Part shown: positions 54,645-62,806 of the stretch, piece by piece
Position numbering within the stretch: position 1 is the stretch's first letter
Layout of the letters: each line of letters opens with the position of its first letter
Notes under the pieces: generated by a model
Told to the model about the DNA's origin: nothing
The model's database searches: none
The model's input: only the letters and a program-made list of their open reading frames with translations
Made by a program: the position numbers and the translations under genes
Source of the DNA: JAGXQV01 sp964527565
GTDB taxonomy: Bacteria; Pseudomonadota; Gammaproteobacteria; Burkholderiales; Sulfuricellaceae
Direction of reading: 5' to 3'
Length of the DNA: 64,000 bases
Assembly: GCA_964527565.1 (NCBI GenBank)
Contig: CAZGOY010000006.1
Coordinates: forward strand, 48,665 to 112,664

Positions 54645-55091
54645 TTACTCCTGCGCGACAAGTTTGCCGCCAGCCGCTTCAAGAGCAGCGAGTGCGCCCT
54701 TGGTGCAAAGCAATCCTTGCAAGGTCAACGAACGCTTCAATTCACCTGAGAGAATCACCTTGGCCGTCAATGCGTTCGCAGAAACCACCCCCGCCTGCTT
54801 CAGCACTAGCAGGTCCACGACATCAACTGGCAAATTATTCAATTCAGATAGCCGAACTTCAGCAACCTCGCCTCTGACCTTGGCGAGTGAAACAAAACCC
54901 CGCTTGGGCAAACGGCGCTGCAAGGGCATTTGCCCACCCTCAAAGCCGACCTTATGAAAACCACCGGCACGTGACTTTTGGCCTTTATGTCCACGACCGG
55001 CCGTCTTGCCGTTGCCGCAACCGATGCCGCGTCCAACACGCTTGGCCGCCCGTTTACTTCCAGCGCCTGGTTTGATTGTATTCAATTGCAT
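54645..55091 (-). CDS. rplO: 50S ribosomal protein L15
   Basis: 148 aa. MQLNTIKPGAGSKRAAKRVGRGIGCGNGKTAGRGHKGQKSR is the glycine/basic-rich extension typical of L15. The ATG at 55091 is 1 bp past the rpmD stop. An upstream in-frame start lies inside rpmD and is rejected. Confidence 0.96.
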   Translation of the reverse strand: MQLNTIKPGAGSKRAAKRVGRGIGCGNGKTAGRGHKGQKSRAGGFHKVGFEGGQMPLQRRLPKRGFVSLAKVRGEVAEVRLSELNNLPVDVVDLLVLKQAGVVSANALTAKVILSGELKRSLTLQGLLCTKGALAALEAAGGKLVAQE

Positions 55092-55092
55092 G

Positions 55093-55287
55093 TCAAACCT
55101 CGCATTTAACAAGATAATTTACTTTATTAATCATACCCCTGACCGAAGGAGTATCCTCAACTTCCACAGTATGATTAATGCGACGCAAGCCCAAGCCACG
55201 CACGCAATCGCGATGCGAACGTATGGTACCGATCACGCTTTTTACCAGCGTCACTTTGACCGTTTTCGATTTCCTAGCATTTGCCAT
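55093..55287 (-). CDS. rpmD: 50S ribosomal protein L30
   Basis: 64 aa. VKVTLVKSVIGTIRSHRDCVRGLGLRRINHTVEVEDTPSVRGMINKV is the full L30 domain. The ATG at 55287 (MANARKSKTVKV) lies 4 bp after the rpsE stop. The longer frame upstream overlaps rpsE. Confidence 0.95.
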   Translation of the reverse strand: MANARKSKTVKVTLVKSVIGTIRSHRDCVRGLGLRRINHTVEVEDTPSVRGMINKVNYLVKCEV

Positions 55288-55291
55288 TATC

Positions 55292-55798
55292 TTAACCCAG
55301 AATTTGTTCGACGCTTTTACCGCGCTTGGCTGCAATCTCGGCAGGAGAATTCAGCGCCGCCAATCCATTCAATGTGGCACGCACAATGTTGTAGGGATTA
55401 GTGGAACCAATACATTTTGCCAGCACGTCATGTACGCCAAGCACTTCAAAAATTGCACGCATTGGACCGCCGGCGATAATACCCGTACCCTCGGAGGCAG
55501 GTTGCATGTACACCTTTGCAGCACCATGGCGACCAATAACGGCATGGTGCAGGGTACCCTTCTTCAGATTCACCTTCAGCATACCACTACGCGCCTGCTC
55601 CATCGCCTTCTGAACTGCGACCGGCACTTCACGCGCCTTGCCTTTGCCCATACCGACACTACCGTTGCCGTCACCGACCACCGTCAAAGCTGCGAAGGCC
55701 ATAATGCGCCCACCCTTAACCACCTTGGTGACACGATTCACGCCGATCATTTTTTCACGCAGACCGTCGCCAACTTCCTCTTTTTCAAACTTCGCCAT
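55292..55798 (-). CDS. rpsE: 30S ribosomal protein S5
   Basis: 168 aa. N-terminal double-strand RNA-binding half (EKMIGVNRVTKVVKGGRIMAFAALTVVGDGNG) and a C-terminal half with GIIAGGPMRAIFEVLGVHDVLAK. ATG 55798 follows GAGG at 6 nt. Two ATGs upstream are too close to it. Takes part in decoding fidelity. Confidence 0.97.
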   Translation of the reverse strand: MAKFEKEEVGDGLREKMIGVNRVTKVVKGGRIMAFAALTVVGDGNGSVGMGKGKAREVPVAVQKAMEQARSGMLKVNLKKGTLHHAVIGRHGAAKVYMQPASEGTGIIAGGPMRAIFEVLGVHDVLAKCIGSTNPYNIVRATLNGLAALNSPAEIAAKRGKSVEQILG

Positions 55799-55810
55799 CA
55801 TCAACCTCGA

Positions 55811-56164
55811 TTAGAATTTAAGGCCGCTTTCACGCGCCGCTTCGGCCAAAGCCTTGACGCGGCCATGGTATTTGAAACCGGAACGATCAAATGCCACCGT
55901 TTCGATACCCAGCCCTTTGGCAATCTCCGCAATGCGCTTGCCAATTGCCGCAGCGCTGGAAACGTTTCCGCCATTAGCTATTTCCTTACGCACATCCGCC
56001 TCAACGGATGACGCGCTGGCCAACACTTTGCTGCCAGTGGCATCAATAATCTGGGCGTAAATGTGATTGCTGGTGCGGTTCACGCACAAGCGCACCACTT
56101 TCAGCTCCGCGATTTTGGCACGAGTTTTGCGTGCACGGCGCAGACGCGCTGATTTCTTATCCAT
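55811..56164 (-). CDS. rplR: 50S ribosomal protein L18
   Basis: 117 aa. MDKKSARLRRARKTRAKIAELKVVRLCVNRTSNHIYAQII and the C-terminal FDRSGFKYHGRVKALAEAARESGLKF are diagnostic. Binds 5S rRNA in the central protuberance. Confidence 0.97.
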   Translation of the reverse strand: MDKKSARLRRARKTRAKIAELKVVRLCVNRTSNHIYAQIIDATGSKVLASASSVEADVRKEIANGGNVSSAAAIGKRIAEIAKGLGIETVAFDRSGFKYHGRVKALAEAARESGLKF

Positions 56165-56173
56165 GTCTAATCC

Positions 56174-56707
56174 TTACTTCTTTTTGGTTTCTTTCAGGTT
56201 TACCACTTCATCCGCATAGCGAACCCCTTTGCCCTTATAAGGCTCTGGGCTACGATATGCACGAACTTCAGCGGCAACCTGGCCAACCTGCTGTTTATCT
56301 ACACCCTTAATGAGTATTTCTGTCTGCGTCGGCGTTTCAACCTTGACACCCTCCGGCATCTTATGAACCACGGGATGCGAGAAACCCAGGCTCAAATCGA
56401 GCGAATCACCCTTGGCCTGAGCACGATAACCAACCCCAACCAAAGTTAACTTTTTCTCGAAACCCTTCGACACACCATGCACCATATTGGCCAACAACGC
56501 ACGCATGGTTCCAGACATCGCACCAGCCTGCTGAGATTCGTTGGCGGCCTTGCAAAACAACAAGTCACCCTCACGAACCACACTAACGTCCGCACTTTGT
56601 CGTTGCGTCAACACACCCAAAGGACCCTTCACGACAATGCCCTCAGGACCAAATGCAACCTCAACATTTTCCGGCACAGCAACCGGATTTTTAGCAATTC
56701 TGGACAT
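56174..56707 (-). CDS. rplF: 50S ribosomal protein L6
   Basis: 177 aa with two repeats of the L6 fold. The C-terminal DKQQVGQVAAEVRAYRSPEPYKGKGVRYADE is the conserved signature. Lies near the factor-binding centre and sarcin-ricin loop. Confidence 0.97.
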   Translation of the reverse strand: MSRIAKNPVAVPENVEVAFGPEGIVVKGPLGVLTQRQSADVSVVREGDLLFCKAANESQQAGAMSGTMRALLANMVHGVSKGFEKKLTLVGVGYRAQAKGDSLDLSLGFSHPVVHKMPEGVKVETPTQTEILIKGVDKQQVGQVAAEVRAYRSPEPYKGKGVRYADEVVNLKETKKK

Positions 56708-56720
56708 TTATTATCTCCCC

Positions 56721-57116
56721 TTAGGCTACGACGCAAAGCACTTCGCCGCCTACACCAGCGGTACGGGCAACACGATCAGTCATGACCCCCCTTGAGGTTG
56801 AAACAATCGCCACACCCAGCCCATTCATCACCGTGGGCAACTCGTCCCTGCCTTTATATACTCGCAACCCAGGACGACTGATACGCACAATTTTCTCAAT
56901 CACTGGACGACCGGCATAATATTTCAGACGCACGTCCAGAGTCGGCTTGCCATCTTCATCGCGAACCGCGTAGTCCTCAATATAACCTTCATCCTTCAAC
57001 ACCCTAGCAATTGACACCTTAACCTTTGAGGAAGGCATTGCCACGCTTTGCTTTTCAGCAGACTGGCCATTGCGGATTCGTGTCAACATATCTGCAATCG
57101 GATCACTCATACTCAT
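56721..57116 (-). CDS. rpsH: 30S ribosomal protein S8
   Basis: 131 aa. SMSDPIADMLTRIRNGQSAEKQSVAMPSSKVK and the C-terminal GLGVAIVSTSRGVMTDRVARTAGVGGEVLCVVA are typical. S8 represses spc-operon translation in E. coli by binding mRNA near rplE. A site was not sought here by folding. GGAGAG precedes the ATG. Confidence 0.97.
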   Translation of the reverse strand: MSMSDPIADMLTRIRNGQSAEKQSVAMPSSKVKVSIARVLKDEGYIEDYAVRDEDGKPTLDVRLKYYAGRPVIEKIVRISRPGLRVYKGRDELPTVMNGLGVAIVSTSRGVMTDRVARTAGVGGEVLCVVA

Positions 57117-57128
57117 AATTCTCTCCCG

Positions 57129-57434
57129 TTACCAGCTGGCCTTGATTACGCCGGGAATTTCACCGCGCATAGCATATTCGCGAACCTTGGTACGCGCCAG
57201 ACCGAATTTTCTGAAAACACCACGCGGACGCCCAGTTATAGCGCACCGATTGCGCAAGCGCACGGGACTGGAGTTTCGCGGCAACGACTGAAACTTGAGG
57301 CGTGCAGCATAGCGCTCCTCGTCATTGACGGCGGCATCGTTGATGATCGCAAGCAACTGCGCACGCTTGACGGCGAACTTCTTTACCATGTCGCGGCGTT
57401 TCTTCTCACGGTTAATTAAAGCCATTTTAGCCAT
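57129..57434 (-). CDS. rpsN: 30S ribosomal protein S14, long zinc-independent form
   Basis: 101 aa, with the C-terminal RLRNRCAITGRPRGVFRKFGLARTKVREYAMRGEIPGVIKASW. The zinc-type CxxC pairs are missing, so it is the C- form. Head of the small subunit. Confidence 0.97.
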   Translation of the reverse strand: MAKMALINREKKRRDMVKKFAVKRAQLLAIINDAAVNDEERYAARLKFQSLPRNSSPVRLRNRCAITGRPRGVFRKFGLARTKVREYAMRGEIPGVIKASW

Positions 57435-57442
57435 GCCAAACC

Positions 57443-57982
57443 TCAGTTCTTGAACGGGAATTTGAAGGCAGCCAAGAGCGCCCGCGCTTCTTCATCAGTC
57501 TTTGCAGTGGTGGTAATCGTTATATTCATCCCACGCAGCGCATCTACTTTGTCATAGTCAATTTCAGGGAAGATGATCTGTTCGCGAATACCCATGTTGT
57601 AGTTTCCACGACCATCAAAAGACTTACCGGAAATACCGCGAAAATCGCGGATTCGCGGTATTGCAACAGTCACCAACCGGTCAAGAAATTCATACATACG
57701 CTCACGACGCAACGTCACCATGCACCCAACCGGGTAATCATCACGAATCTTGAAACCCGCAATAGACTTCTTCGACTTGGTGACGACCGGCTTTTGACCA
57801 GCAATCTTCTGCATATCACCAACCGCGTGATCCATCACCTTCTTGTCGGCAACCGCCTCTCCAACACCCATATTGAGAGTGATTTTAGAAATACGCGGCA
57901 CTTCCATAACCGACTTGTAGCCAAACTGCTCCATGAGTTGTTTAGCCACACTATCTTTATAAATCTGCTGAAAACGAGCCAT
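57443..57982 (-). CDS. rplE: 50S ribosomal protein L5
   Basis: 179 aa. Opens MARFQQIYKDSVAKQLMEQFGYKSVMEVPRISKITLNMGVGEA and binds 5S rRNA. ATG 57982 has AAGG 7 nt upstream. The ATG at 57988 directly abuts that site and is a poor choice. Confidence 0.96.
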   Translation of the reverse strand: MARFQQIYKDSVAKQLMEQFGYKSVMEVPRISKITLNMGVGEAVADKKVMDHAVGDMQKIAGQKPVVTKSKKSIAGFKIRDDYPVGCMVTLRRERMYEFLDRLVTVAIPRIRDFRGISGKSFDGRGNYNMGIREQIIFPEIDYDKVDALRGMNITITTTAKTDEEARALLAAFKFPFKN

Positions 57983-57991
57983 GTTCATCCC

Positions 57992-58309
57992 TTACGCATC
58001 CAACACTTCGCCGTTGGACTTGAAGAAACGAACCTTCCGCCCATCCTCCAAGACCTTAATCCCAACACGGCCCGCCTTCTGCGTGACCGGGTTGAATAAA
58101 GCAACATTAGAAACATCAATCGGCATTTCCATTTCAACAATCCCACCAGCCAACCCGCGAACAGGGTTAGGCTTCTGATGTTTTTTAACCTTGTTTACCC
58201 CACCCACGAGCAAATGCCGCGAATCAACGACGCTCAAAACTGAACCACGCCGCCCTTTGTCTTTTCCTGCCGTGACGACGACATCGTCGCCCTTGCGAAT
58301 CTTGTTCAT
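57992..58309 (-). CDS. rplX: 50S ribosomal protein L24
   Basis: 105 aa KOW-domain protein (MNKIRKGDDVVVTAGKDKGRRGSVLSV), an early assembly factor. ATG 58309 lies 5 nt after AAGGAG. Two in-frame GTGs lie between the site and the ATG and are less likely starts. Confidence 0.96.
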   Translation of the reverse strand: MNKIRKGDDVVVTAGKDKGRRGSVLSVVDSRHLLVGGVNKVKKHQKPNPVRGLAGGIVEMEMPIDVSNVALFNPVTQKAGRVGIKVLEDGRKVRFFKSNGEVLDA

Positions 58310-58318
58310 CACCACTCC

Positions 58319-58687
58319 TTACAGCACTTCAGGCGCCAGCGATACGATTTTCATAAAGCGATCATTGCGCAACTCGCGGGTAACCGGCCCAAAAATACGG
58401 GTACCAATAGGCTCCAGCTTGTTGTTGAGCAGAACTGCCGCATTACCATCGAACCTAACCAAGGAACCGTCGGGACGACGAACACCCTTGGCGGTACGAA
58501 CGATCACCGCATTATAAACATCACCTTTTTTAACGCGGCCACGGGGCGCGGCATCCTTGATGCTGACTTTAATCACATCACCGATACCGGCATAACGACG
58601 CTTGGAGCCACCCAGCACCTTGATGCACATAACTGAACGCGCACCGGTGTTGTCAGCAACATCCAGCATGGATTGCATTTGAATCAT
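58319..58687 (-). CDS. rplN: 50S ribosomal protein L14
   Basis: 122 aa. MIQMQSMLDVADNTGARSVMCIKVLGGSKRRYAGIGDVIKVSIKDAAPRGRVKKGDV is nearly invariant. ATG 58687 gives the universal start. First gene of the spc operon, preceded by its own promoter and a structured leader. Confidence 0.97.
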   Translation of the reverse strand: MIQMQSMLDVADNTGARSVMCIKVLGGSKRRYAGIGDVIKVSIKDAAPRGRVKKGDVYNAVIVRTAKGVRRPDGSLVRFDGNAAVLLNNKLEPIGTRIFGPVTRELRNDRFMKIVSLAPEVL

Positions 58688-58729
58688 TTCTTTCTCCAAC
58701 TTAATCCGTTTTTGACTTCAACTCCACCA

Positions 58730-58761
58730 CGGAGCCAAACGGTCAGTTTTGGGTGGCTCCG
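58730..58761 (-). promoter_or_regulatory. leader hairpin upstream of rplN
   Basis: CGGAGCCA (58754-58761 on the minus strand) pairs with TGGCTCCG (58730-58737) around a 16-nt loop. A second hairpin GCCTTT/AAAGGC lies at 58774-58791. Both are in the 141-bp rpsQ-rplN gap downstream of the promoter. Neither has a T tract, so a leader structure is more likely than a terminator. Confidence 0.5.
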
Positions 58762-58794
58762 CACACTTGCGACGCCTTTCGCCCAAAAGGCGAG

Positions 58795-58823
58795 ATAATA
58801 TCCGGTTGCCTAGCGCAAAGCAA
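58795..58823 (-). promoter_or_regulatory. spc operon promoter
   Basis: On the minus strand TTGCTT (58818-58823) and TATTAT (58795-58800) are 17 bp apart, just after the rpsQ stop codon. The E. coli spc promoter occupies the same rpsQ-rplN gap. Confidence 0.7.
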
Positions 58824-58828
58824 GCATT

Positions 58829-59092
58829 TTATACAGCCCGGCTCTTTTCGAGCAGCTTCGCTACGCGCCATGCCTTGGTTTTGGCCAGCGGACGACACTC
58901 CTCGATAAGAACGAGGTCGCCATCATGGAACTCATTACTCTCATCATGAGCATGGTATTTCTTCGAGCGACGAACCACTTTACCAAGAAGAGGGTGCTTA
59001 ACTTTGCGCTCAACCAGCACTGTGACGGTCTTGTCCATTTTATCGCTAACCACGCGCCCCGTTAGGGTGCGGACATTTTTCTCTTCACTCAT
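58829..59092 (-). CDS. rpsQ: 30S ribosomal protein S17
   Basis: 87 aa OB fold: RTLTGRVVSDKMDKTVTVLVERKVKHPLLGKVVRRSKKYHAHDE. A primary 16S rRNA binder. It overlaps rpmC by 4 bp and is the last gene of the S10 operon. Confidence 0.97.
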   Translation of the reverse strand: MSEEKNVRTLTGRVVSDKMDKTVTVLVERKVKHPLLGKVVRRSKKYHAHDESNEFHDGDLVLIEECRPLAKTKAWRVAKLLEKSRAV

Positions 59093-59286
59093 GATGCCTG
59101 CCTCGCCTTTTCGCTCATCAAGGTACGTACACGTGCAATATTGCGACGCACCTTACGGATTTGGTCAACCTTGTTGCTTTGCTGTGTAGCAATCTGCATA
59201 CGCAGGCCAAATTGCGCCTTAAGCAGATCAAGTAGCTCTTTCCCGAGACTCTCGGAAGTTTTTTGTCTCAATTCGCTGGCTTTCAT
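59089..59286 (-). CDS. rpmC: 50S ribosomal protein L29
   Basis: 65-aa helical protein (MKASELRQKTSESLGKELLDLLKAQFGLRMQ...RKVRRNIARVRTL) near the tunnel exit that helps form the docking site for trigger factor and SRP. Starts 2 bp after rplP. Confidence 0.96.
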   Translation of the reverse strand: MKASELRQKTSESLGKELLDLLKAQFGLRMQIATQQSNKVDQIRKVRRNIARVRTLMSEKARQAS

Positions 59287-59288
59287 AC

Positions 59289-59705
59289 TTAACCGCCTAT
59301 TTGTCGAGTTACAAAAGTGGTTGCGATCGGCAGTTTAGCTGCTGCTAGGCGAAACGCCTCTCGCGCTAACTCTTCGGCCACGCCATCCATCTCATATAGC
59401 ACTTTGCCAGGCTGAATCTCAGCAACATAGTACTCAGGCGAACCCTTACCATTACCCATCCGCACTTCCGCGGGTTTCTTGGAAATTGGCTTATCCGGGA
59501 ATACACGAATCCACACGCGGCCACCGCGCTTGATATGACGTGTCATGGCGCGTCGCGCGGCCTCAATCTGACGTGCGGTAAGGCGCCCTCGACCAATCGC
59601 CTTAAGACCAAATTCACCGAAACTGACTTTCACGCCACGCGTGGCGATACCAGTATTACGGCCCTTTTGTTCCTTACGGTACTTTCTTCTAGCTGGCTGC
59701 AGCAT
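59289..59705 (-). CDS. rplP: 50S ribosomal protein L16
   Basis: 138 aa. MLQPARRKYRKEQKGRN and the RGGRVWIRVFPDKPISKKPAEVRMGNGKGSPEYYVA block are canonical. The ATG at 59705 lies inside the 3' end of rpsC (17-bp overlap). The frame upstream is rpsC shadow. Confidence 0.97.
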   Translation of the reverse strand: MLQPARRKYRKEQKGRNTGIATRGVKVSFGEFGLKAIGRGRLTARQIEAARRAMTRHIKRGGRVWIRVFPDKPISKKPAEVRMGNGKGSPEYYVAEIQPGKVLYEMDGVAEELAREAFRLAAAKLPIATTFVTRQIGG

Positions 59706-60399
59706 GCTTGGCTCCTGACTTTCTCGCTTTCTTTTCCGGCTCAGCCGGTGCGGACACGGGGACTTCGCCCTTGCCCAGATGCTCACCCTTGAACACCCAT
59801 ACCTTAATGCCGATGATGCCGTAAGTGGTCTTTGCTTCTGCAAAACCATAGTCAATGTCGGCACGCAAGGTGTGCAAGGGTACACGGCCTTCACGATACC
59901 ATTCAGTACGGGCGATTTCTGCGCCATTCAAACGACCGGAACTTTCGACCTTAATACCCAGGGCACCCAAGCGCATTGCATTTTGCATGGAGCGCTTCAT
60001 CGCACGGCGAAACATAATGCGCTTTTCCAATTGCGAAGCGATATTTTCCGCAATTAACTGCGCATCAACCTCAGGCTTACGAATTTCCTCAATGTTGAGA
60101 TGTACCGGCACGCCCATCATTGTCTGCAACTGCTTCTTGAGCAACTCGATGTCTTCACCCTTCTTGCCGATAACTACACCGGGGCGGGCACTAAAAATAG
60201 AAATACGGGCATTTTTTGCTGGCCGTTCGATAATTATGCGCCCCACAGAAGCATGCGAAAGCTTCTTTTTCAGAAAGTCACGAACTCTGATGTCGTCATT
60301 CAGATTGTTGACATATGTTTTGCCGGTTGCATACCATTTCGATGTCCAATTTTTTAGGACGCACAAACGGAAACCGATTGGATGAATTTTCTGGCCCAT
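59689..60399 (-). CDS. rpsC: 30S ribosomal protein S3
   Basis: 236 aa. MGQKIHPIGFRL start, KH domain with GVVIGKKGEDIELLKKQL, and the C-terminal domain YGIIGIKVWVFKGE, ending in a basic Ala/Lys tail. Forms the mRNA entry site and helicase activity with S4 and S5. The eight codons upstream of the ATG are not conserved. Confidence 0.97.
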   Translation of the reverse strand: MGQKIHPIGFRLCVLKNWTSKWYATGKTYVNNLNDDIRVRDFLKKKLSHASVGRIIIERPAKNARISIFSARPGVVIGKKGEDIELLKKQLQTMMGVPVHLNIEEIRKPEVDAQLIAENIASQLEKRIMFRRAMKRSMQNAMRLGALGIKVESSGRLNGAEIARTEWYREGRVPLHTLRADIDYGFAEAKTTYGIIGIKVWVFKGEHLGKGEVPVSAPAEPEKKARKSGAKHAAAS

Positions 60400-60412
60400 T
60401 GCTTTTCCTCGA

Positions 60413-60745
60413 TTAGTCGCCAACGGCCACGGTAATGTGGCAGGTGGGTTTTAGAATGCGCGCACCGCGCCCCTTGGCACGGGCACGGAAGCGCTTTAAA
60501 ACCGAACCCTCGTCTACGTAAATCGTTGCCACCTTAAGGTCGTCAATATCGGCGCCCTCATTATGTTCGGCATTGGCAATTGCGGATTCGAGAACCTTCT
60601 TGATAATAACCGCACCCTTTTTCGGGCTGAAGGTCAATATATTCAAAGCGCGCTCTACCGGCAATCCACGCACCTGGTCAGCCACCAACCGCCCCTTCTG
60701 GGCAGAAAGGCGCACACCACGCAGCACAGCTGATACTCTCATCAT
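60413..60745 (-). CDS. rplV: 50S ribosomal protein L22
   Basis: 110 aa. The VSAVLRGVRLSAQKGRLVADQVRGLPVERALNIL core and the RFRARAKGRGARILKPTCHITVAV hairpin lining the exit tunnel. Two adjacent ATGs follow AGGAG at suitable spacing. Confidence 0.97.
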   Translation of the reverse strand: MMRVSAVLRGVRLSAQKGRLVADQVRGLPVERALNILTFSPKKGAVIIKKVLESAIANAEHNEGADIDDLKVATIYVDEGSVLKRFRARAKGRGARILKPTCHITVAVGD

Positions 60746-60751
60746 GGTCTC

Positions 60752-61027
60752 CTATTTCTTCGCCTTCTTGTCCGCAGCATGACCTTTGAAGGTGCGCGTA
60801 AGGGAAAACTCACCCAGTTTATGCCCAACCATGTTTTCAGTCATAAAAACAGGAACATGTTGCTTACCATTATGAATCGCAATGGTTAGGCCAATAAAAT
60901 CCGGGAGCACCGTAGAACGCCGCGACCAAGTCTTAATCGGGCGCTTGTCATGCGTAGCGCGCGCAGCCTCAATCTTCTTCTGAAGATGAGCATCAACAAA
61001 CGGGCCTTTTTTAATTGAACGAGCCAT
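60752..61027 (-). CDS. rpsS: 30S ribosomal protein S19
   Basis: 91 aa. MARSIKKGPFVDAHLQKK and WSRRSTVLPDFIGLTIAIHNGKQHVPVF...GHKLGEFSLTRTF. Head protein contacting S13. Between rplB and rplV in standard S10 order. Confidence 0.97.
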   Translation of the reverse strand: MARSIKKGPFVDAHLQKKIEAARATHDKRPIKTWSRRSTVLPDFIGLTIAIHNGKQHVPVFMTENMVGHKLGEFSLTRTFKGHAADKKAKK

Positions 61028-61032
61028 ATGTT

Positions 61033-61866
61033 TTAACCTCTATTCGAAGGGCGACGACGAACAATCATGCTCTGCGTGCGCTTGTTGCTACGAGTACGAT
61101 AACCCTTGGTTGGAGTCCCCCACGGGCTGCAAGGATGCCGACCTGCGGCAGTCCGGCCTTCACCACCACCATGAGGATGGTCAACCGGGTTCATTACCAC
61201 GCCACGAACCGTTGGGCGGACGCCACGCCAACGCATGGCACCCGCTTTGCCGATGGAACGCAGACTATGTTCTGAATTGCCCACCTCGCCGATAGTTGCC
61301 CGGCAGTCGACATGGACCTTACGCACCTCACCGGAGCGCAGGCGCAATTGCGCATAACTTCCCTCGCGAGCCAGAAGCTGCACGGAAGTGCCTGCAGAAC
61401 GTGCGATCTGAGCGCCCTTACCAGGCTTCATCTCGATGCAATGGATCATGGTACCCACCGGAATATTGCGCAACGGTAGCGTATTACCCGCCTTGATCGG
61501 GGAATCTGAACCGCTCACCAACAGCGCACCCACAGCGACACCCTTGGGAGCAATGATATAACGGCGTTCACCATCTATGTAGCACAACAAGGCCAGATGC
61601 GCACTGCGATTGGGATCGTATTCGATACGTTCAACCTTGGCGGGAACACCGTCCTTATCGCGCCGAAAATCGACGATACGATAGTGTTGCTTATGACCAC
61701 CACCTTGATGACGAACAGTGATGTGACCATTATGGTTACGACCAGCGTGCCTCGACTGACTTTCCAGCAACGCAGCATGAGGCTTACCCTTATGCAACCC
61801 GGGAGTAACTATCTTAACTACCGCACGACGGCCTGCGGAAGTCGGTTTGACTTTGACAATTGCCAT
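61033..61866 (-). CDS. rplB: 50S ribosomal protein L2
   Basis: 277 aa. RNHNGHITVRHQGGGHKQHYRIVDF, the GKAGAMRWRGVRPTVRGVVMNPVDHPHGGGEGR loop with the functionally important His near the peptidyl-transferase centre, and a basic tail. Primary 23S rRNA binder. Confidence 0.97.
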   Translation of the reverse strand: MAIVKVKPTSAGRRAVVKIVTPGLHKGKPHAALLESQSRHAGRNHNGHITVRHQGGGHKQHYRIVDFRRDKDGVPAKVERIEYDPNRSAHLALLCYIDGERRYIIAPKGVAVGALLVSGSDSPIKAGNTLPLRNIPVGTMIHCIEMKPGKGAQIARSAGTSVQLLAREGSYAQLRLRSGEVRKVHVDCRATIGEVGNSEHSLRSIGKAGAMRWRGVRPTVRGVVMNPVDHPHGGGEGRTAAGRHPCSPWGTPTKGYRTRSNKRTQSMIVRRRPSNRG

Positions 61867-61874
61867 GATGACTC

Positions 61875-62186
61875 CTACTCCCCGGCCACGAAGTTGATTT
61901 CCTGACCGGGCTTCAAGGCGACATACGCCTTCTTCCAGTCCTTGCGGCGCCCCATAACTTTACCGGAACGTTTGACTTTACCCTTGACGTTGAGCACCTG
62001 CACGCCATCTACCTGGACACTGAACATCAGCTCGACAGCAGCCTTGATCTCGGGCTTGGTAGCATCCCCCACAACCCTAAATACAACTTGTGCGTTTTTG
62101 TCAGCCACATAGGTGCTCTTCTCGGAAACCTGCGGCGCCAGGATAACCTGCATCAGGCGCTCCTGATTCATTTTCGGCGCGTTCAT
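61875..62186 (-). CDS. rplW: 50S ribosomal protein L23
   Basis: 103 aa. RLMQVILAPQVSEKSTYVADKNAQVVFRV and VQVDGVQVLNVKGKVKRSGKVMGRRKDWKKAYV. Tunnel-exit protein that docks trigger factor and SRP. It overlaps rplD by 4 bp. Confidence 0.97.
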   Translation of the reverse strand: MNAPKMNQERLMQVILAPQVSEKSTYVADKNAQVVFRVVGDATKPEIKAAVELMFSVQVDGVQVLNVKGKVKRSGKVMGRRKDWKKAYVALKPGQEINFVAGE

Positions 62187-62806
62187 GCGTACATCTCCTC
62201 GAATTGCTTAACCGCGTTGCGGGTCAGCACCACATTAGCGAAGCGCACCAAACTGACCGGATCGGCCTGCATGGTTTCCAGCACCAGCACGTTCGGCAGA
62301 TTGCGCGACGAAAGATATAGGTTTTCATTCAACTCATCAGTAATGATGAGCGTATTTTTATCCAGACCCATATCTTTAATTTTTTGGGCGAGAGCCTTGG
62401 TTTTTGGCGATTCCAGCACAAAACCATCCACCACCGACAGCCTACCCTGCCGAACCAACTCGGAAAGAATCGCGCTGATACCCGCGCGGTAGACCTTCTT
62501 GTTCAGCTTCTGCGTGAAATTTTCATCCGGGCTGTTCGGGAAGGCTCGACCACCGCCACGCCACAACGGGCTGGCAGTAGAACCAGAACGCGCACGCCCA
62601 GTACCCTTCTGGCGCCAAGGCTTTTTGGTGCTATGCTTGACTTCAGCGCGTGTCAACTGCGCACGATTGGCACTGCGCGCATTAGCCATATAGGCGGTCA
62701 CCACCTGATGAACCAACGCCTCATTGAAATCACGGCCAAACAAAGCATCCGAAACCGTCACACTGGATGACGCTTGCCCCTGATCATTTATCAGTTTTAA
62801 TTCCAT
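62183..62806 (-). CDS. rplD: 50S ribosomal protein L4
   Basis: 207 aa. MELKLINDQ start, the tunnel loop KPWRQKGTGRARSGSTASPLWRGGGRAFP and a C-terminal Rossmann-like part. In E. coli it represses the S10 operon through a leader hairpin. Shares one base with the rplC stop. Confidence 0.97.
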   Translation of the reverse strand: MELKLINDQGQASSSVTVSDALFGRDFNEALVHQVVTAYMANARSANRAQLTRAEVKHSTKKPWRQKGTGRARSGSTASPLWRGGGRAFPNSPDENFTQKLNKKVYRAGISAILSELVRQGRLSVVDGFVLESPKTKALAQKIKDMGLDKNTLIITDELNENLYLSSRNLPNVLVLETMQADPVSLVRFANVVLTRNAVKQFEEMYA

